DNA of 64,000 nt, from positions 1-64,000 of the forward strand of contig NZ_FUWJ01000008.1 in NCBI RefSeq assembly GCF_900167455.1. Reading direction: 5' to 3'. Below, piece after piece: positions 24,776 through 32,649 of the stretch. A program made the translations under genes and the position numbers. The notes under the pieces were generated by a model. The model saw only the letters and a program-made list of their open reading frames with translations, did not search any database and was not told the origin of the DNA. The stretch comes from Enhydrobacter aerosaccus. Its GTDB lineage: Bacteria > Pseudomonadota > Alphaproteobacteria > Reyranellales > Reyranellaceae. How positions within the stretch are numbered: position 1 is the stretch's first letter; every line of letters starts with the position of its first letter.

Positions 24776-25549
24776 TCAGACGGGCAGGATCGAGGCGACG
24801 AGCATCTGCGTGTAGGCATGCTGCGGATCGTCGAGGACCTGATCGGTCAGGCCAGCTTCGACCACCTCACCCCGCTGCATGACCATGAGCCGGTGCGTCA
24901 GCAGCCGGGCGACGCCGAGATCGTGCGTCACCAGGATCGCCGAAAGATGGAAGCGATCGACCAGGCCGCGCAGCAGATCGAGCAGGCGCGCCTGTACCGA
25001 GACGTCGAGGCCGCCAGTGGGCTCGTCCATGAAGACCAGTCGCGGATTGCTCACGAGGTTTCGCGCGATCTGCAGGCGCTGGCGCATGCCGCCGGAATAG
25101 ACGGTCGGCGAATCGTCGATGCGGGCAAGATCGATCTCGACCCGCTCCAGCCAATCGGAGGCCGTGCGGCGAATGTCGCCATAGTGACGGGCGCCGATCG
25201 CCATCAGGCGCTCGCCGATATTGGCGCCAGCACTCACGCCCATGCGCAGGCCTTCCCGCGCGTCCTGGTTGACGAAACCCCATTCGGTCCGGGCCAGCAG
25301 TCGCCGGCGGGCCTCGGTCAGATGATGGACATCGACGATACCCGCGGACTGGGTCTCGTACAGAACCGAGCCCTCTTCGGGCGTGAGCCGCCCGGCCAGG
25401 CAGTTGAGCAGGGTGCTCTTCCCGGAGCCCGACTCGCCGACGATGCCCAGCACTTCGCCCGGCCACAGATCGAAGCTGATCTCGTTGCAGGCGGTGCGGT
25501 CGCCAAAGCGCTTGGTCAGCCCCTGAACAGAGAGAAGCGGGCTGGTCAT
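24776..25549 (-). CDS. phnK: C-P lyase ABC-type protein PhnK
   Basis: This 257-residue ABC ATPase docks on the PhnJ face of the C-P lyase core in the known complex. Walker A is GESGSGKSTLLNCLAG, the signature is YSGGMRQRLQIARNL, and Walker B is RLVFMDEPTGGLD. The ATG overlaps the phnJ stop (ATGA). Length and motif spacing are normal. Confidence 0.95.
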   Translation of the reverse strand: MTSPLLSVQGLTKRFGDRTACNEISFDLWPGEVLGIVGESGSGKSTLLNCLAGRLTPEEGSVLYETQSAGIVDVHHLTEARRRLLARTEWGFVNQDAREGLRMGVSAGANIGERLMAIGARHYGDIRRTASDWLERVEIDLARIDDSPTVYSGGMRQRLQIARNLVSNPRLVFMDEPTGGLDVSVQARLLDLLRGLVDRFHLSAILVTHDLGVARLLTHRLMVMQRGEVVEAGLTDQVLDDPQHAYTQMLVASILPV

Positions 25550-26436
25550 TTGCTGCGTATCTCCTGGCGTTCCGCTTCCTGCCGCTGGTTCTCCTGCCGC
25601 TCCTGGCAGTAGTCGGTGTCGGAGCAGATGAATTGCCGCGTTCCCTGGTCGTCGACGATCATTTCGTCGAGGAAGCTTTCGGTCGAGCCGCAGAAGTCAC
25701 AGCTCTGCGGCCAGCGCTCGATCTCGAAGGGATGGTCCTCGAAGTCGAGGCTCTTCACCGGCGTGTAGGGCGGCACGGCGTAGATACGCTTCTCCCGGCC
25801 TGCGCCGTAGAGCTGCAGGGCCGGATTGCGGTCGAGCTTGGGGTTGTCGAACTTCGGGATCGGCGACGGGCTCATGATATAGCGCCCGTTGACCAGCACC
25901 GGATAGTTGTAGGCCTTGGAGATCCGGCCATGCCGCGCGATGCTCTCGTAGAGGCTGACCTGCATGACGCCGTATTCGCTGAGCGCGTGCAGCGTGCGCG
26001 TTTCGGTCTCGCGCGGTTCCAGCATGCGCAGGGGCTCGGGGATCGGAACCTGGAAGACCAGGATCTGTCCCTCCCGCAGCGGAGTCTCGGGCACGCGATG
26101 GCGGGTCTGGATGACGGTCGCGTCCTCGGTCCGCGTCGTCGTGGCGACATCGGCGACGCGGGCGAAGAAGCGCCGGATGGAAACGGCGTTCGTCGTATCG
26201 TCGGCGCCCTGGTCGATCACCTTCAGCGTGTCGTCGCGGCCGATGATGGAGGCGGTGATCTGGATGCCGCCGGTGCCCCAGCCATAGGGCAGGGGCATTT
26301 CGCGGCCGCCGAACGGGACCTGATAGCCCGGGACCGCGATCGCCTTGAGGATCGCGCGCCGGATCATGCGCTTGGTCTGTTCGTCGAGATAGGCGTAGTT
26401 GTAGGCGCTGCCAGCGTCCTGGTTCGTGTCGGGCAT
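25546..26436 (-). CDS. phnJ: Carbon-phosphorus lyase PhnJ
   Basis: This 296-residue radical-SAM enzyme cleaves the C-P bond of ribosyl phosphonates to give an alkane and a cyclic ribose phosphate. The unusual cluster motif is intact: CDFCGSTES begins C-X2-C-X21-C, with a further Cys five residues on (SDTDYC). The N-terminus MPDTNQDAGSAYNYAYLDEQ and GYQVPFGGREMPLPYGWGTG are typical. The start at 26436 is four bases past the phnI stop. All four key cysteines are present, so the enzyme should be active. Confidence 0.97.
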   Translation of the reverse strand: MPDTNQDAGSAYNYAYLDEQTKRMIRRAILKAIAVPGYQVPFGGREMPLPYGWGTGGIQITASIIGRDDTLKVIDQGADDTTNAVSIRRFFARVADVATTTRTEDATVIQTRHRVPETPLREGQILVFQVPIPEPLRMLEPRETETRTLHALSEYGVMQVSLYESIARHGRISKAYNYPVLVNGRYIMSPSPIPKFDNPKLDRNPALQLYGAGREKRIYAVPPYTPVKSLDFEDHPFEIERWPQSCDFCGSTESFLDEMIVDDQGTRQFICSDTDYCQERQENQRQEAERQEIRSK

Positions 26437-26440
26437 GAGA

Positions 26441-27559
26441 CTACTCCGCCGCCTGGCCAAAGGCGGAAACCGGTGTGCTGCGGCGGCGCCGCGCTTCGAC
26501 TTCCTCGCGCAGCGTCCGCACCACGACGAGCTCGGATTGGAAGTCGACGTAATGGGGCAGCTTGAGGTGCTGGACGAAGCCCGAGGCCTCGACGCTGTCG
26601 CTGTGCGCCAGGACGAACTCCTCGTCCTGGGCCGGCGAGGTCACGCCCTCCGACAGCTCGTCGGCGCGTAGCGCGCGATCGACCAGCGCCATCGACATGG
26701 CCTTGCGCTCCGAATGGCCGAAGGCGAGCCCGTAGCCACGCGTGAATTGCGGCGGCACGTCGTGCGAACCGGCGAACTGGTTGACCATGTCGCACTCGGT
26801 CACGTCGATCTCGGCGATCTCGATGGCGAAGCCGAGTTCCTCCGGCACGAAGCCAACCGGCACGCTGCCGTAGCGGACTTCGCCGACGAAGGGATGATTG
26901 TTGCCGTAGCCGCGTTGGGTCGAATAGCCGAGGGCGAGCAGGAAGCCCTCGTCGCCGCGCGCCAGGTTCTGCAGGCGCACGGCGCGCGCCGCGGGAAAGG
27001 TAAGCGGATCGCGGGTGATGTCCTGCGTCGGCGCCCCGGCATCCGCTGGCGGTGGCGGCTCGAGCATGCCTTCGCGTTCGAGGATGTCGCCGACCCGCGG
27101 CAGCTCCTGGGCTGTATCGACGGGCGCGGTCGGCGCCGTCGGCCGCTCGTCACCGGTCATCAGGGAGAAATCGAGCAGGCGATGCGTGTAGTCGAAGGTC
27201 GGTCCCAGCACCTGGCCGCCCGGCACGTCCTTGAAGGTCGAGGAGATGCGTCGGTCGGCGACCATGCGGCTGGTGTCGATGGGAAGGGAGTGACCGAAGC
27301 GAGGCAGGGTCGTGCGATAGGCGCGCAGCAGGAACACGGCCTCGAACAGATCGCCGCGCGCCTGCTTGATGGCCAGCGCCGCGAGTGTACGGTCGTAGCA
27401 CGAGCCTTCGGTCATCACCCGATCGACGGCCAGCGACAGCTGCTGGTCGATCTGGTCGAGTGTCAGCTCGGGAAGGTCACGCGCTCCGCGTCGACGATCG
27501 GCCAGCAGATCGAGCGAATGGGCGATCGCTGTTTCTCCACCCTTGACGGCGACATACAT
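26441..27559 (-). CDS. phnI: C-P lyase core protein PhnI
   Basis: This 372-residue PhnI is the subunit that with PhnG, PhnH and PhnL displaces adenine from ATP by phosphonate. The true start is MYVAVKGGETAIAHSLDLLA at 27559; the open frame continues upstream through phnH but without support. Conserved blocks include LTLDQIDQQLSLAVDRVM, IKQARGDLFEAVFLLRAYRT and LGYSTQRGYGNNHPFVGEVR. It is separated from phnH by two bases. Confidence 0.95.
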   Translation of the reverse strand: MYVAVKGGETAIAHSLDLLADRRRGARDLPELTLDQIDQQLSLAVDRVMTEGSCYDRTLAALAIKQARGDLFEAVFLLRAYRTTLPRFGHSLPIDTSRMVADRRISSTFKDVPGGQVLGPTFDYTHRLLDFSLMTGDERPTAPTAPVDTAQELPRVGDILEREGMLEPPPPADAGAPTQDITRDPLTFPAARAVRLQNLARGDEGFLLALGYSTQRGYGNNHPFVGEVRYGSVPVGFVPEELGFAIEIAEIDVTECDMVNQFAGSHDVPPQFTRGYGLAFGHSERKAMSMALVDRALRADELSEGVTSPAQDEEFVLAHSDSVEASGFVQHLKLPHYVDFQSELVVVRTLREEVEARRRRSTPVSAFGQAAE

Positions 27560-27561
27560 GG

Positions 27562-28164
27562 TCAGCGCTCCACGACGATACTGCGGGGAAGAGCCAGGAG
27601 TTCCGATCCGGCGGTGAAGACGAGGTCGACACCGCAGGGAAACAGCGCGTGATTTGCGGCCCGCTCCTGGACGAAGTCGTCCGTCAGGCCGGGAATGGCC
27701 ATCTGGGCCTGGCCGTCGATGCCGGGCCCGCGCAAGGTGAGGGACGGACCGCCGCGCAGCGACGGCACCTCGACCACGACCGTCGCCGAGCGATCCGGAT
27801 AGGCGTCGTTGCCGATCGGAAAGCCGTCGAACAGCGGACAGCGTTCGGTCGATGCCAGGCCGAAGAGCGCATCGGCCTCGAATGCGACGAGAGCCGCGCC
27901 GGTGTGGAAGCGGACGAAATCGCGGACCGCTGGTGTATCGAAAGAGGGCGCCAGCCATAGCGGCGTATCGCGATCGATCAGCGTCAGGATGAAGGCGGTC
28001 GCTGCCTGGCTCATGGGCGCCACGGCTGCCGGCGCCTCAGGCAATGCAACGATGCGCCCGGGATGCGCGAAGGCATCGAGAATGGCGCGAAACAGGCGCT
28101 GGCTGTCGTGTGCCGGATCGGCGAGACCGGGAGCGAGGCCGTCGCTGGCTGTGATGCCGGTCAT
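27562..28164 (-). CDS. phnH: C-P lyase core protein PhnH
   Basis: This 200-residue PhnH forms part of the PhnGHIJ core. The start MTGITASDGLAPGLADPAHD at 28164 overlaps the phnG stop by four bases. DSQRLFRAILDAFAHPGRIV near residue 20 and LLDRDTPLW-like text (TLIDRDTPLWLAP) are characteristic. Slightly above the family's usual length of about 190 residues. Confidence 0.93.
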   Translation of the reverse strand: MTGITASDGLAPGLADPAHDSQRLFRAILDAFAHPGRIVALPEAPAAVAPMSQAATAFILTLIDRDTPLWLAPSFDTPAVRDFVRFHTGAALVAFEADALFGLASTERCPLFDGFPIGNDAYPDRSATVVVEVPSLRGGPSLTLRGPGIDGQAQMAIPGLTDDFVQERAANHALFPCGVDLVFTAGSELLALPRSIVVER

Positions 28165-28631
28165 GCTCCGCCCTCTCGTGCCACCGTGAAGAAATCGACC
28201 TTGGTCGCCGCGGCCTTGGCGGCGCGCATCGTGCGGCGCGCGTCGGCTTCCTGTTCGAGGGGCGTCACGATCTGCTGCTCGATCGCGTCCTGCCATTCCG
28301 GGCGCTGGCCCAGGGCGTCGATGGTGGCGATCAGTTCGGCCTGGCGAGGATGGCGGCCGCCGACATAGCCAATGCCGACCTCGCCGCTGTCCAGCCGTAT
28401 GGCGGCGCGCGTGACGGTCATCTCGCCGGCGGCAAACGGCGCGCCGCTGCCGGAGATGCGGCCCTGCACCATCACCAACCCGATCTCGGGCCGGCGCAGG
28501 AGTGTGTAGGACGGCGCCACGCCCAGCGTCTGCCAGAGCGTTTCGAGCCGCTCTGAAGGGGCTTTCGCCAAAACGGATAACCAGCGCTGGCGCTGAGGCG
28601 GCGCTACGGAATGAGAAGATGAGGGGGGCAT
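28161..28631 (-). CDS. phnG: C-P lyase core protein PhnG
   Basis: This is the first gene of the reverse operon, 156 residues from the ATG at 28631; an ATG nine codons upstream is possible and neither has a clear Shine-Dalgarno. The family pattern is RQRWLSVLAKAPSERLETLW, then PEIGLVMVQGRISGSGAPFA and GEVGIGYVGGRHPRQAELIA. PhnG joins PhnH, PhnI and PhnJ in the core. No phnF repressor gene precedes it. A weak Pho-like pair (GTCAC/TTCAC at 11-base spacing, minus strand, about 28,700-28,715) lies upstream. Confidence 0.93.
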   Translation of the reverse strand: MPPSSSHSVAPPQRQRWLSVLAKAPSERLETLWQTLGVAPSYTLLRRPEIGLVMVQGRISGSGAPFAAGEMTVTRAAIRLDSGEVGIGYVGGRHPRQAELIATIDALGQRPEWQDAIEQQIVTPLEQEADARRTMRAAKAAATKVDFFTVAREGGA

Positions 28632-28744
28632 GGCTGCGCTCTGTAAGGCGCGCACCATGCTAAGATCGGATTACCGATTCGCGCGATTTGCGTGAACTTA
28701 TCGTGACGATCCGGAGTCGCTTTCCCCTGCCTTGCACGGGCGGA

Positions 28745-28774
28745 AAGACCCCTCTCCGGTGAAGGCCACCGGAG
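28745..28774 (-). terminator. Probable terminator after hisH
   Basis: On the minus strand an 8-bp stem CTCCGGTG/CACCGGAG (28754-28761 with 28767-28774, 5-base loop) is followed by AGGGGTCTTT. The T-tract is weak, so efficiency is uncertain. It separates hisBH from phnG. Confidence 0.5.
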
Positions 28775-28800
28775 GCTCGATCAGGAGCAGGACGCGCTTA

Positions 28801-29442
28801 TCAGGGCTTCCAGCGCAAGAAGTTGGCAAGCAGGCGCAGGCCCGTGGCCTGACTCTTCTCGGGATGGAACTGCGTGCCCGCGAGGTTGTCGCGTCCGATC
28901 ACCGCCGTGATCGGGCCACCGTAATCGGTGATGGCCAGCAGCGTCTCCGGCCTTGCGACCTTGAAATGAAAGGAGTGCACGAAGTAGGCGTGATCGTGCT
29001 CGCCGATGCCTGCCAGCAGCGGATGCGGCTTGAGCTCGAGCAATTCGTTCCAGCCCATATGCGGAATCTTGAGATGGGCCTGGCCCGGCTCGATGCGCAC
29101 GACGTCACCAGCGATCCAGTCGAGTCCGGCATGGACGCCGTATTCGACGCCACGCGTGGCCATCAACTGCATGCCGACGCAGATTCCCAGGAACGGCTTG
29201 CCGCGCTCGATCACCTCACGCTGCAGCGTGTCGACCATGCCCGGCACGCCGTAGAGGCCGGCCCGGCAGTCGGCGAAGGCGCCGACGCCCGGCAGGACGA
29301 TGCGATCGGCTGCCGCGACCTCGCGCGGATTTGCCGTGACCAGCACACGGTCGTCCGCGCCCGATTCGCGCGCGGCGCGTTCCAGGGCCTTGGCGGCCGA
29401 GCGCAGGTTGCCCGACCCGTAATCGACAATGGCGACTGTCAT
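28801..29442 (-). CDS. hisH: Imidazole glycerol phosphate synthase glutaminase subunit HisH
   Basis: This 213-residue class I glutamine amidotransferase supplies ammonia to HisF in histidine synthesis. The nucleophile cysteine is in GKPFLGICVGMQLMA near residue 85, and the His-Glu pair is in GTQFHPEKSQATGL near the C-terminus. It begins MTVAIVDYGSGNLRS. It follows hisB by nine bases; hisA, hisF and hisE do not follow here, so the his genes are split in this genome. Confidence 0.97.
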   Translation of the reverse strand: MTVAIVDYGSGNLRSAAKALERAARESGADDRVLVTANPREVAAADRIVLPGVGAFADCRAGLYGVPGMVDTLQREVIERGKPFLGICVGMQLMATRGVEYGVHAGLDWIAGDVVRIEPGQAHLKIPHMGWNELLELKPHPLLAGIGEHDHAYFVHSFHFKVARPETLLAITDYGGPITAVIGRDNLAGTQFHPEKSQATGLRLLANFLRWKP

Positions 29443-29451
29443 GGGAGCGAC

Positions 29452-30117
29452 CTACAGCACGCCCTTGGTGCTGGGCACCGCCGTCTGCTGCCGCGGATCG
29501 ATCTCGATCGCCGCACGCAGCGCGCGCGCGATGCCCTTGAAGCAGCTCTCGACGATATGGTGATTGTTCTCGCCGTAATGGTTCCAGACATGCAGCGTCA
29601 GCCCGCCGAGCTGGGCGAAGGCCTGGAACCACTCCTTGAACAGCTCGGTGTCCATGGTGCCGAGCTTGGGCTTGGAGAAATTCACCTTCCAGATCAGGTA
29701 CGGTCGATTGGAGACATCGAGCGCCACCTCGGTCAGCGTCTCGTCCATCGGGATGGTCGCACTGCCGTAACGGCGGATACCGGCGCGGTTGCCCAGCGCC
29801 CTGGCCAGACACTCGCCCAGCACGATGCCGCTATCCTCGGTCGTGTGATGGTAGTCGATATGGAGGTCGCCCTCGGCGCGCAGCGTGATGTCGATCAGGC
29901 TGTGGCGCGAGAGCTGCTCCAGCATGTGATCGAGGAAGCCGATACCGGTCTGGATATCGTACTTGCCGGTGCCGTCGAGATTGATGGCGGCGGCGATGCG
30001 CGTCTCCTTGGTCTGGCGCGAGACGAACGCCCGCCGCCCGCCGGTGCCGGGGGTGGCAAGGGCATCTGTCGCCAGGACCAGCTTGGGAGCGGCCTTTGAG
30101 GCGGCCTTCCGGGCCAT
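29452..30117 (-). CDS. hisB: Imidazoleglycerol-phosphate dehydratase HisB
   Basis: This 221-residue enzyme dehydrates imidazole glycerol phosphate to imidazole acetol phosphate. Mn-binding repeats are visible: GIGFLDHMLEQLSRHS, DYHHTTEDSGIVLGE, NHYGENNHHIVESCFKG. It is about 25 residues longer than usual at the N-terminus (MARKAASKAAPKLVLATDAL), a low-complexity lead that may be real or reflect a later start, although no later ATG precedes RETKE-like text (FVSRQTKETRIAAAIN). Confidence 0.96.
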   Translation of the reverse strand: MARKAASKAAPKLVLATDALATPGTGGRRAFVSRQTKETRIAAAINLDGTGKYDIQTGIGFLDHMLEQLSRHSLIDITLRAEGDLHIDYHHTTEDSGIVLGECLARALGNRAGIRRYGSATIPMDETLTEVALDVSNRPYLIWKVNFSKPKLGTMDTELFKEWFQAFAQLGGLTLHVWNHYGENNHHIVESCFKGIARALRAAIEIDPRQQTAVPSTKGVL

Positions 30118-30144
30118 TGCAAATCCTCTGACTTTTCGCCCCGT

Positions 30145-31053
30145 TCATACAGGAACGCGGGCGGCGCGGTCGAGTGCTACGCGCGTCAGGACCACGCCCA
30201 GCAGCACGACCAGGCCGCCCAGGACGCGGGCCGGGGTCAATGGATCGCCGAAGAAGGCGGCTGACAGGCCGACGCCGGCGACCGGGATCAGGTACATATA
30301 GAGCATGACCCGGCTCACCCCGAGCCGCTCCAGCCCCGCCGTCAGGCCGAGAAAGGCCACCCCCACGGGGAAGATCGCGGTGTAGAGCCAATAAAGCCAC
30401 TGCCGGTCGGTCAGATGGCCGAACTCGCCCAGGGAATCGAAGACCAGCGACAACGGGGTCAGCAGGCCAGCCCCCAGCAATGTGGTCCAGGCCATCACCT
30501 TCAGGGTGCCGAGGCGCCGGTTGAAGGGCGCGCACCGCTCGACATAGAGCGCCCAGGCGAAGGCCGAGGCCATCCAGAGCAGGGCGCCGTCGAGGCTGGC
30601 GGCCGCCAAGGTGATGCGGGTCAGGCTGTTGTTCACTACCAGCACGACCCCTGCAAAAGCAATGACGATCCCGCTCCAGCCCAAGGCTGGCAGCCGCCGG
30701 CCGGCCAGGCGCGCCAGAATGGCGGAGAAGGCCGTGGTGGTAGTCATGACGATTGAGCCGAGGCTCGGCGCGCTGCGCGCCATGGCCAGCCCCCAGCAGG
30801 CCTGGAAGATGGCCACGCCCAGCACGGACAACAGCAGGATGGGCAGCCAGTCGCGTTGCGGCAGGCCGAGCGGCTGGCGTCGCATCAGCATCACCGCGAA
30901 CAGGAACAGGCCGGCGATCAGGTAGCGCGAGCCGCTGTAGAGCAGCGGACTCATGGTCGCGAGCACGTCCTTGGCGAACGGATAGCTCGATCCCATCAGC
31001 AGCGCCGTCGCCAGCATGATCGCGTCGCCGGTCCAGCGGCGTGTGGCTTTCAC
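30145..31053 (-). CDS. DMT superfamily EamA-type exporter
   Basis: This 302-residue inner-membrane protein has ten predicted spans arranged as two EamA repeats. The GTG at 31053 (MKATRRWTGDAIMLATALLM) is preferred because the longer frame from 31128 translates repeat DNA (Ser/Pro/Arg-rich). Its Shine-Dalgarno GAGGGGG is itself supplied by the edge of that repeat. The family exports metabolites or amino acids; the substrate is unknown. Confidence 0.82.
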   Translation of the reverse strand: MKATRRWTGDAIMLATALLMGSSYPFAKDVLATMSPLLYSGSRYLIAGLFLFAVMLMRRQPLGLPQRDWLPILLLSVLGVAIFQACWGLAMARSAPSLGSIVMTTTTAFSAILARLAGRRLPALGWSGIVIAFAGVVLVVNNSLTRITLAAASLDGALLWMASAFAWALYVERCAPFNRRLGTLKVMAWTTLLGAGLLTPLSLVFDSLGEFGHLTDRQWLYWLYTAIFPVGVAFLGLTAGLERLGVSRVMLYMYLIPVAGVGLSAAFFGDPLTPARVLGGLVVLLGVVLTRVALDRAARVPV

Positions 31054-31054
31054 C

Positions 31055-31268
31055 GCCCCCTCACCCGACCTCTTCCCCGAAGGGCGAGAGGAGGAGGAGG
31101 AAGGAGAAGGGACGCTTTTCAATTTCATGTTCCTCTCCTCCGGGAGGGTCGGGCTATCGCCTATGGCGATGTCTCTTCGTCACCCTGAGCGAAGCCGAGC
31201 TCCGCTCGCGGTGACGATAGAACTCCATAGGCGATTGTCCTGCCCGGGAGAGGTCAGGTGAGGAGGAG
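31055..31268. repeat. Composite GC-rich palindromic repeat with a nested element
   Basis: The outer element runs from CCCCTCACCCGACCTCT to GAGAGGTCAGGTGAGG. Nested in it is an inverted pair ATCGCCTATGG (31156-31166) and CCATAGGCGAT (31225-31235), inside which lies another pair, CGTCACC (31178-31184) and GGTGACG (31210-31216). It looks like one mobile palindrome inserted into another. It fills the space between the DMT and acyl-CoA dehydrogenase genes. Confidence 0.75.
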
Positions 31269-31282
31269 GTTATCACATCGCG

Positions 31283-32551
31283 TCACTGCGGCGCGGTCGA
31301 GGCCTTCTGCGCTCCCCAGAAGCCGAACAGGGCGCCGGCGACGCGGCGGATCTGGATCTCCTCCGAGCCCTCGGTGATGCGGTAGCGGCGATGGTGGCGA
31401 TAGATGTGCTCGAACGGATAGTGCCGCGAGTAGCCGACGCCGCCATGGACCTGCATGGCGCGGTCGGCGGCGTCGCAGACCAGGCGGTTGGCGCGGTAGT
31501 TCGACATCGCCACCCATTCGCTGACCTGCATGTGATGCTGGCGGTCGAGGTGCCAGGCGGTCTTGCGCACCAGGCCGCGGGTCATCTCCGCCTCGGTATG
31601 CAGCTCGGCGAGTGGGAACTGGATCGCCTGGTTGGCCGCCAGCGGCTTGCCGAACACCTTGCGGTTGCGCGCATAGGCGACCGACATGTCGATGCAGTAC
31701 TGCGCCGCGCCGAGGCTGGAGGCAGCCTGGCGGATGCGGTTCTCGTGCACGAAGGTCTGCGCCACGTCGAGCCCGCGGCCTTCCTCGCCCAGCATGGTCG
31801 AGGTCGGCACCTTGACGTCAGTGAGCGAGACCTCGGCATGGTCCGACGGCATGTTGAAGGTCCACCACATGTACTCGACCTTGAAGCCCGGCGTCTTCAC
31901 CGGCACCAGGAAAGCCGAGATGCCGCGCGCGTCGCCGGCCTTGCCCGAGGTGCGGGCGAAGACGAGATCGACCGTTGCCGTATGCATGCCGGTGTTGAAG
32001 CGCTTCATGCCGTTCAGCACCCAATCGCCGCCCTGGCGCACGGCGGTCGTCTCCATGAAGGTGGCGTCCGAGCCGTGGTCCGGTTCGGTGAGGCCGAAGG
32101 CGATGCGTTCGTGGCCCGTGAACATGCCTTCGAGGTAGCGTTCCTTCTGCTCTTGCGTGCCGAAGCGGTGCAGCAGCAGCGCGACCGGGAAGTTGCCGAC
32201 GATCGAGCTCTCGTTCTGCAGGTCGTTGTGCAGCCCCAGTCCCTTGTGCGCCAGATGCTCGCGGATGATCGCCATGGCGAGGTTGGAGCCTTCCTTGCCG
32301 CCCAGTTCCTTCGGCAGGGCGAAGCGCAGATGGCCGGCCTTGTCGGCGCGGCGCCGCATCTCGGCCAGCAGCTCCTCCCATTCGTGCCGCGGCTGGCCGT
32401 CATTGTCCCAGTCGGTGCGGGCGTGCTCGCGGCGATGGTCGAAGAAGCGGATATTGTCGTTCTCGCGTTCGAGCGGCCGGATCTCGCGCTCGATGAAGGC
32501 ATCGAGCTCGCGCAGATAGGCCGCGATATCGGCGGGAATGTCGAAATCCAT
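31283..32551 (-). CDS. Acyl-CoA dehydrogenase family protein
   Basis: This 422-residue FAD enzyme oxidises an acyl-CoA to the enoyl-CoA. It starts MDFDIPADIAAYLRELDAFI. The N-terminal helical domain is followed by FGLTEPDHGSDATFMET (FAD and substrate contact), the beta-domain and the C-terminal helical domain with QVHGGVGYSRHYPFEHIYR. The architecture resembles the ACAD10/11-like subgroup acting on unusual or long-chain substrates, but substrate choice is inference. It is flanked by repeats and has no beta-oxidation partners. Confidence 0.87.
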   Translation of the reverse strand: MDFDIPADIAAYLRELDAFIEREIRPLERENDNIRFFDHRREHARTDWDNDGQPRHEWEELLAEMRRRADKAGHLRFALPKELGGKEGSNLAMAIIREHLAHKGLGLHNDLQNESSIVGNFPVALLLHRFGTQEQKERYLEGMFTGHERIAFGLTEPDHGSDATFMETTAVRQGGDWVLNGMKRFNTGMHTATVDLVFARTSGKAGDARGISAFLVPVKTPGFKVEYMWWTFNMPSDHAEVSLTDVKVPTSTMLGEEGRGLDVAQTFVHENRIRQAASSLGAAQYCIDMSVAYARNRKVFGKPLAANQAIQFPLAELHTEAEMTRGLVRKTAWHLDRQHHMQVSEWVAMSNYRANRLVCDAADRAMQVHGGVGYSRHYPFEHIYRHHRRYRITEGSEEIQIRRVAGALFGFWGAQKASTAPQ

Positions 32552-32649
32552 GACGTGCCTCTTCGCTGGAGCGCGGCACTCCAGTGCCGCTCTTCTTTCA
32601 TTGTTCGACGACGACAAGAGCGCCCCTGGAGCGGCGCGCTCCAGCAAGA

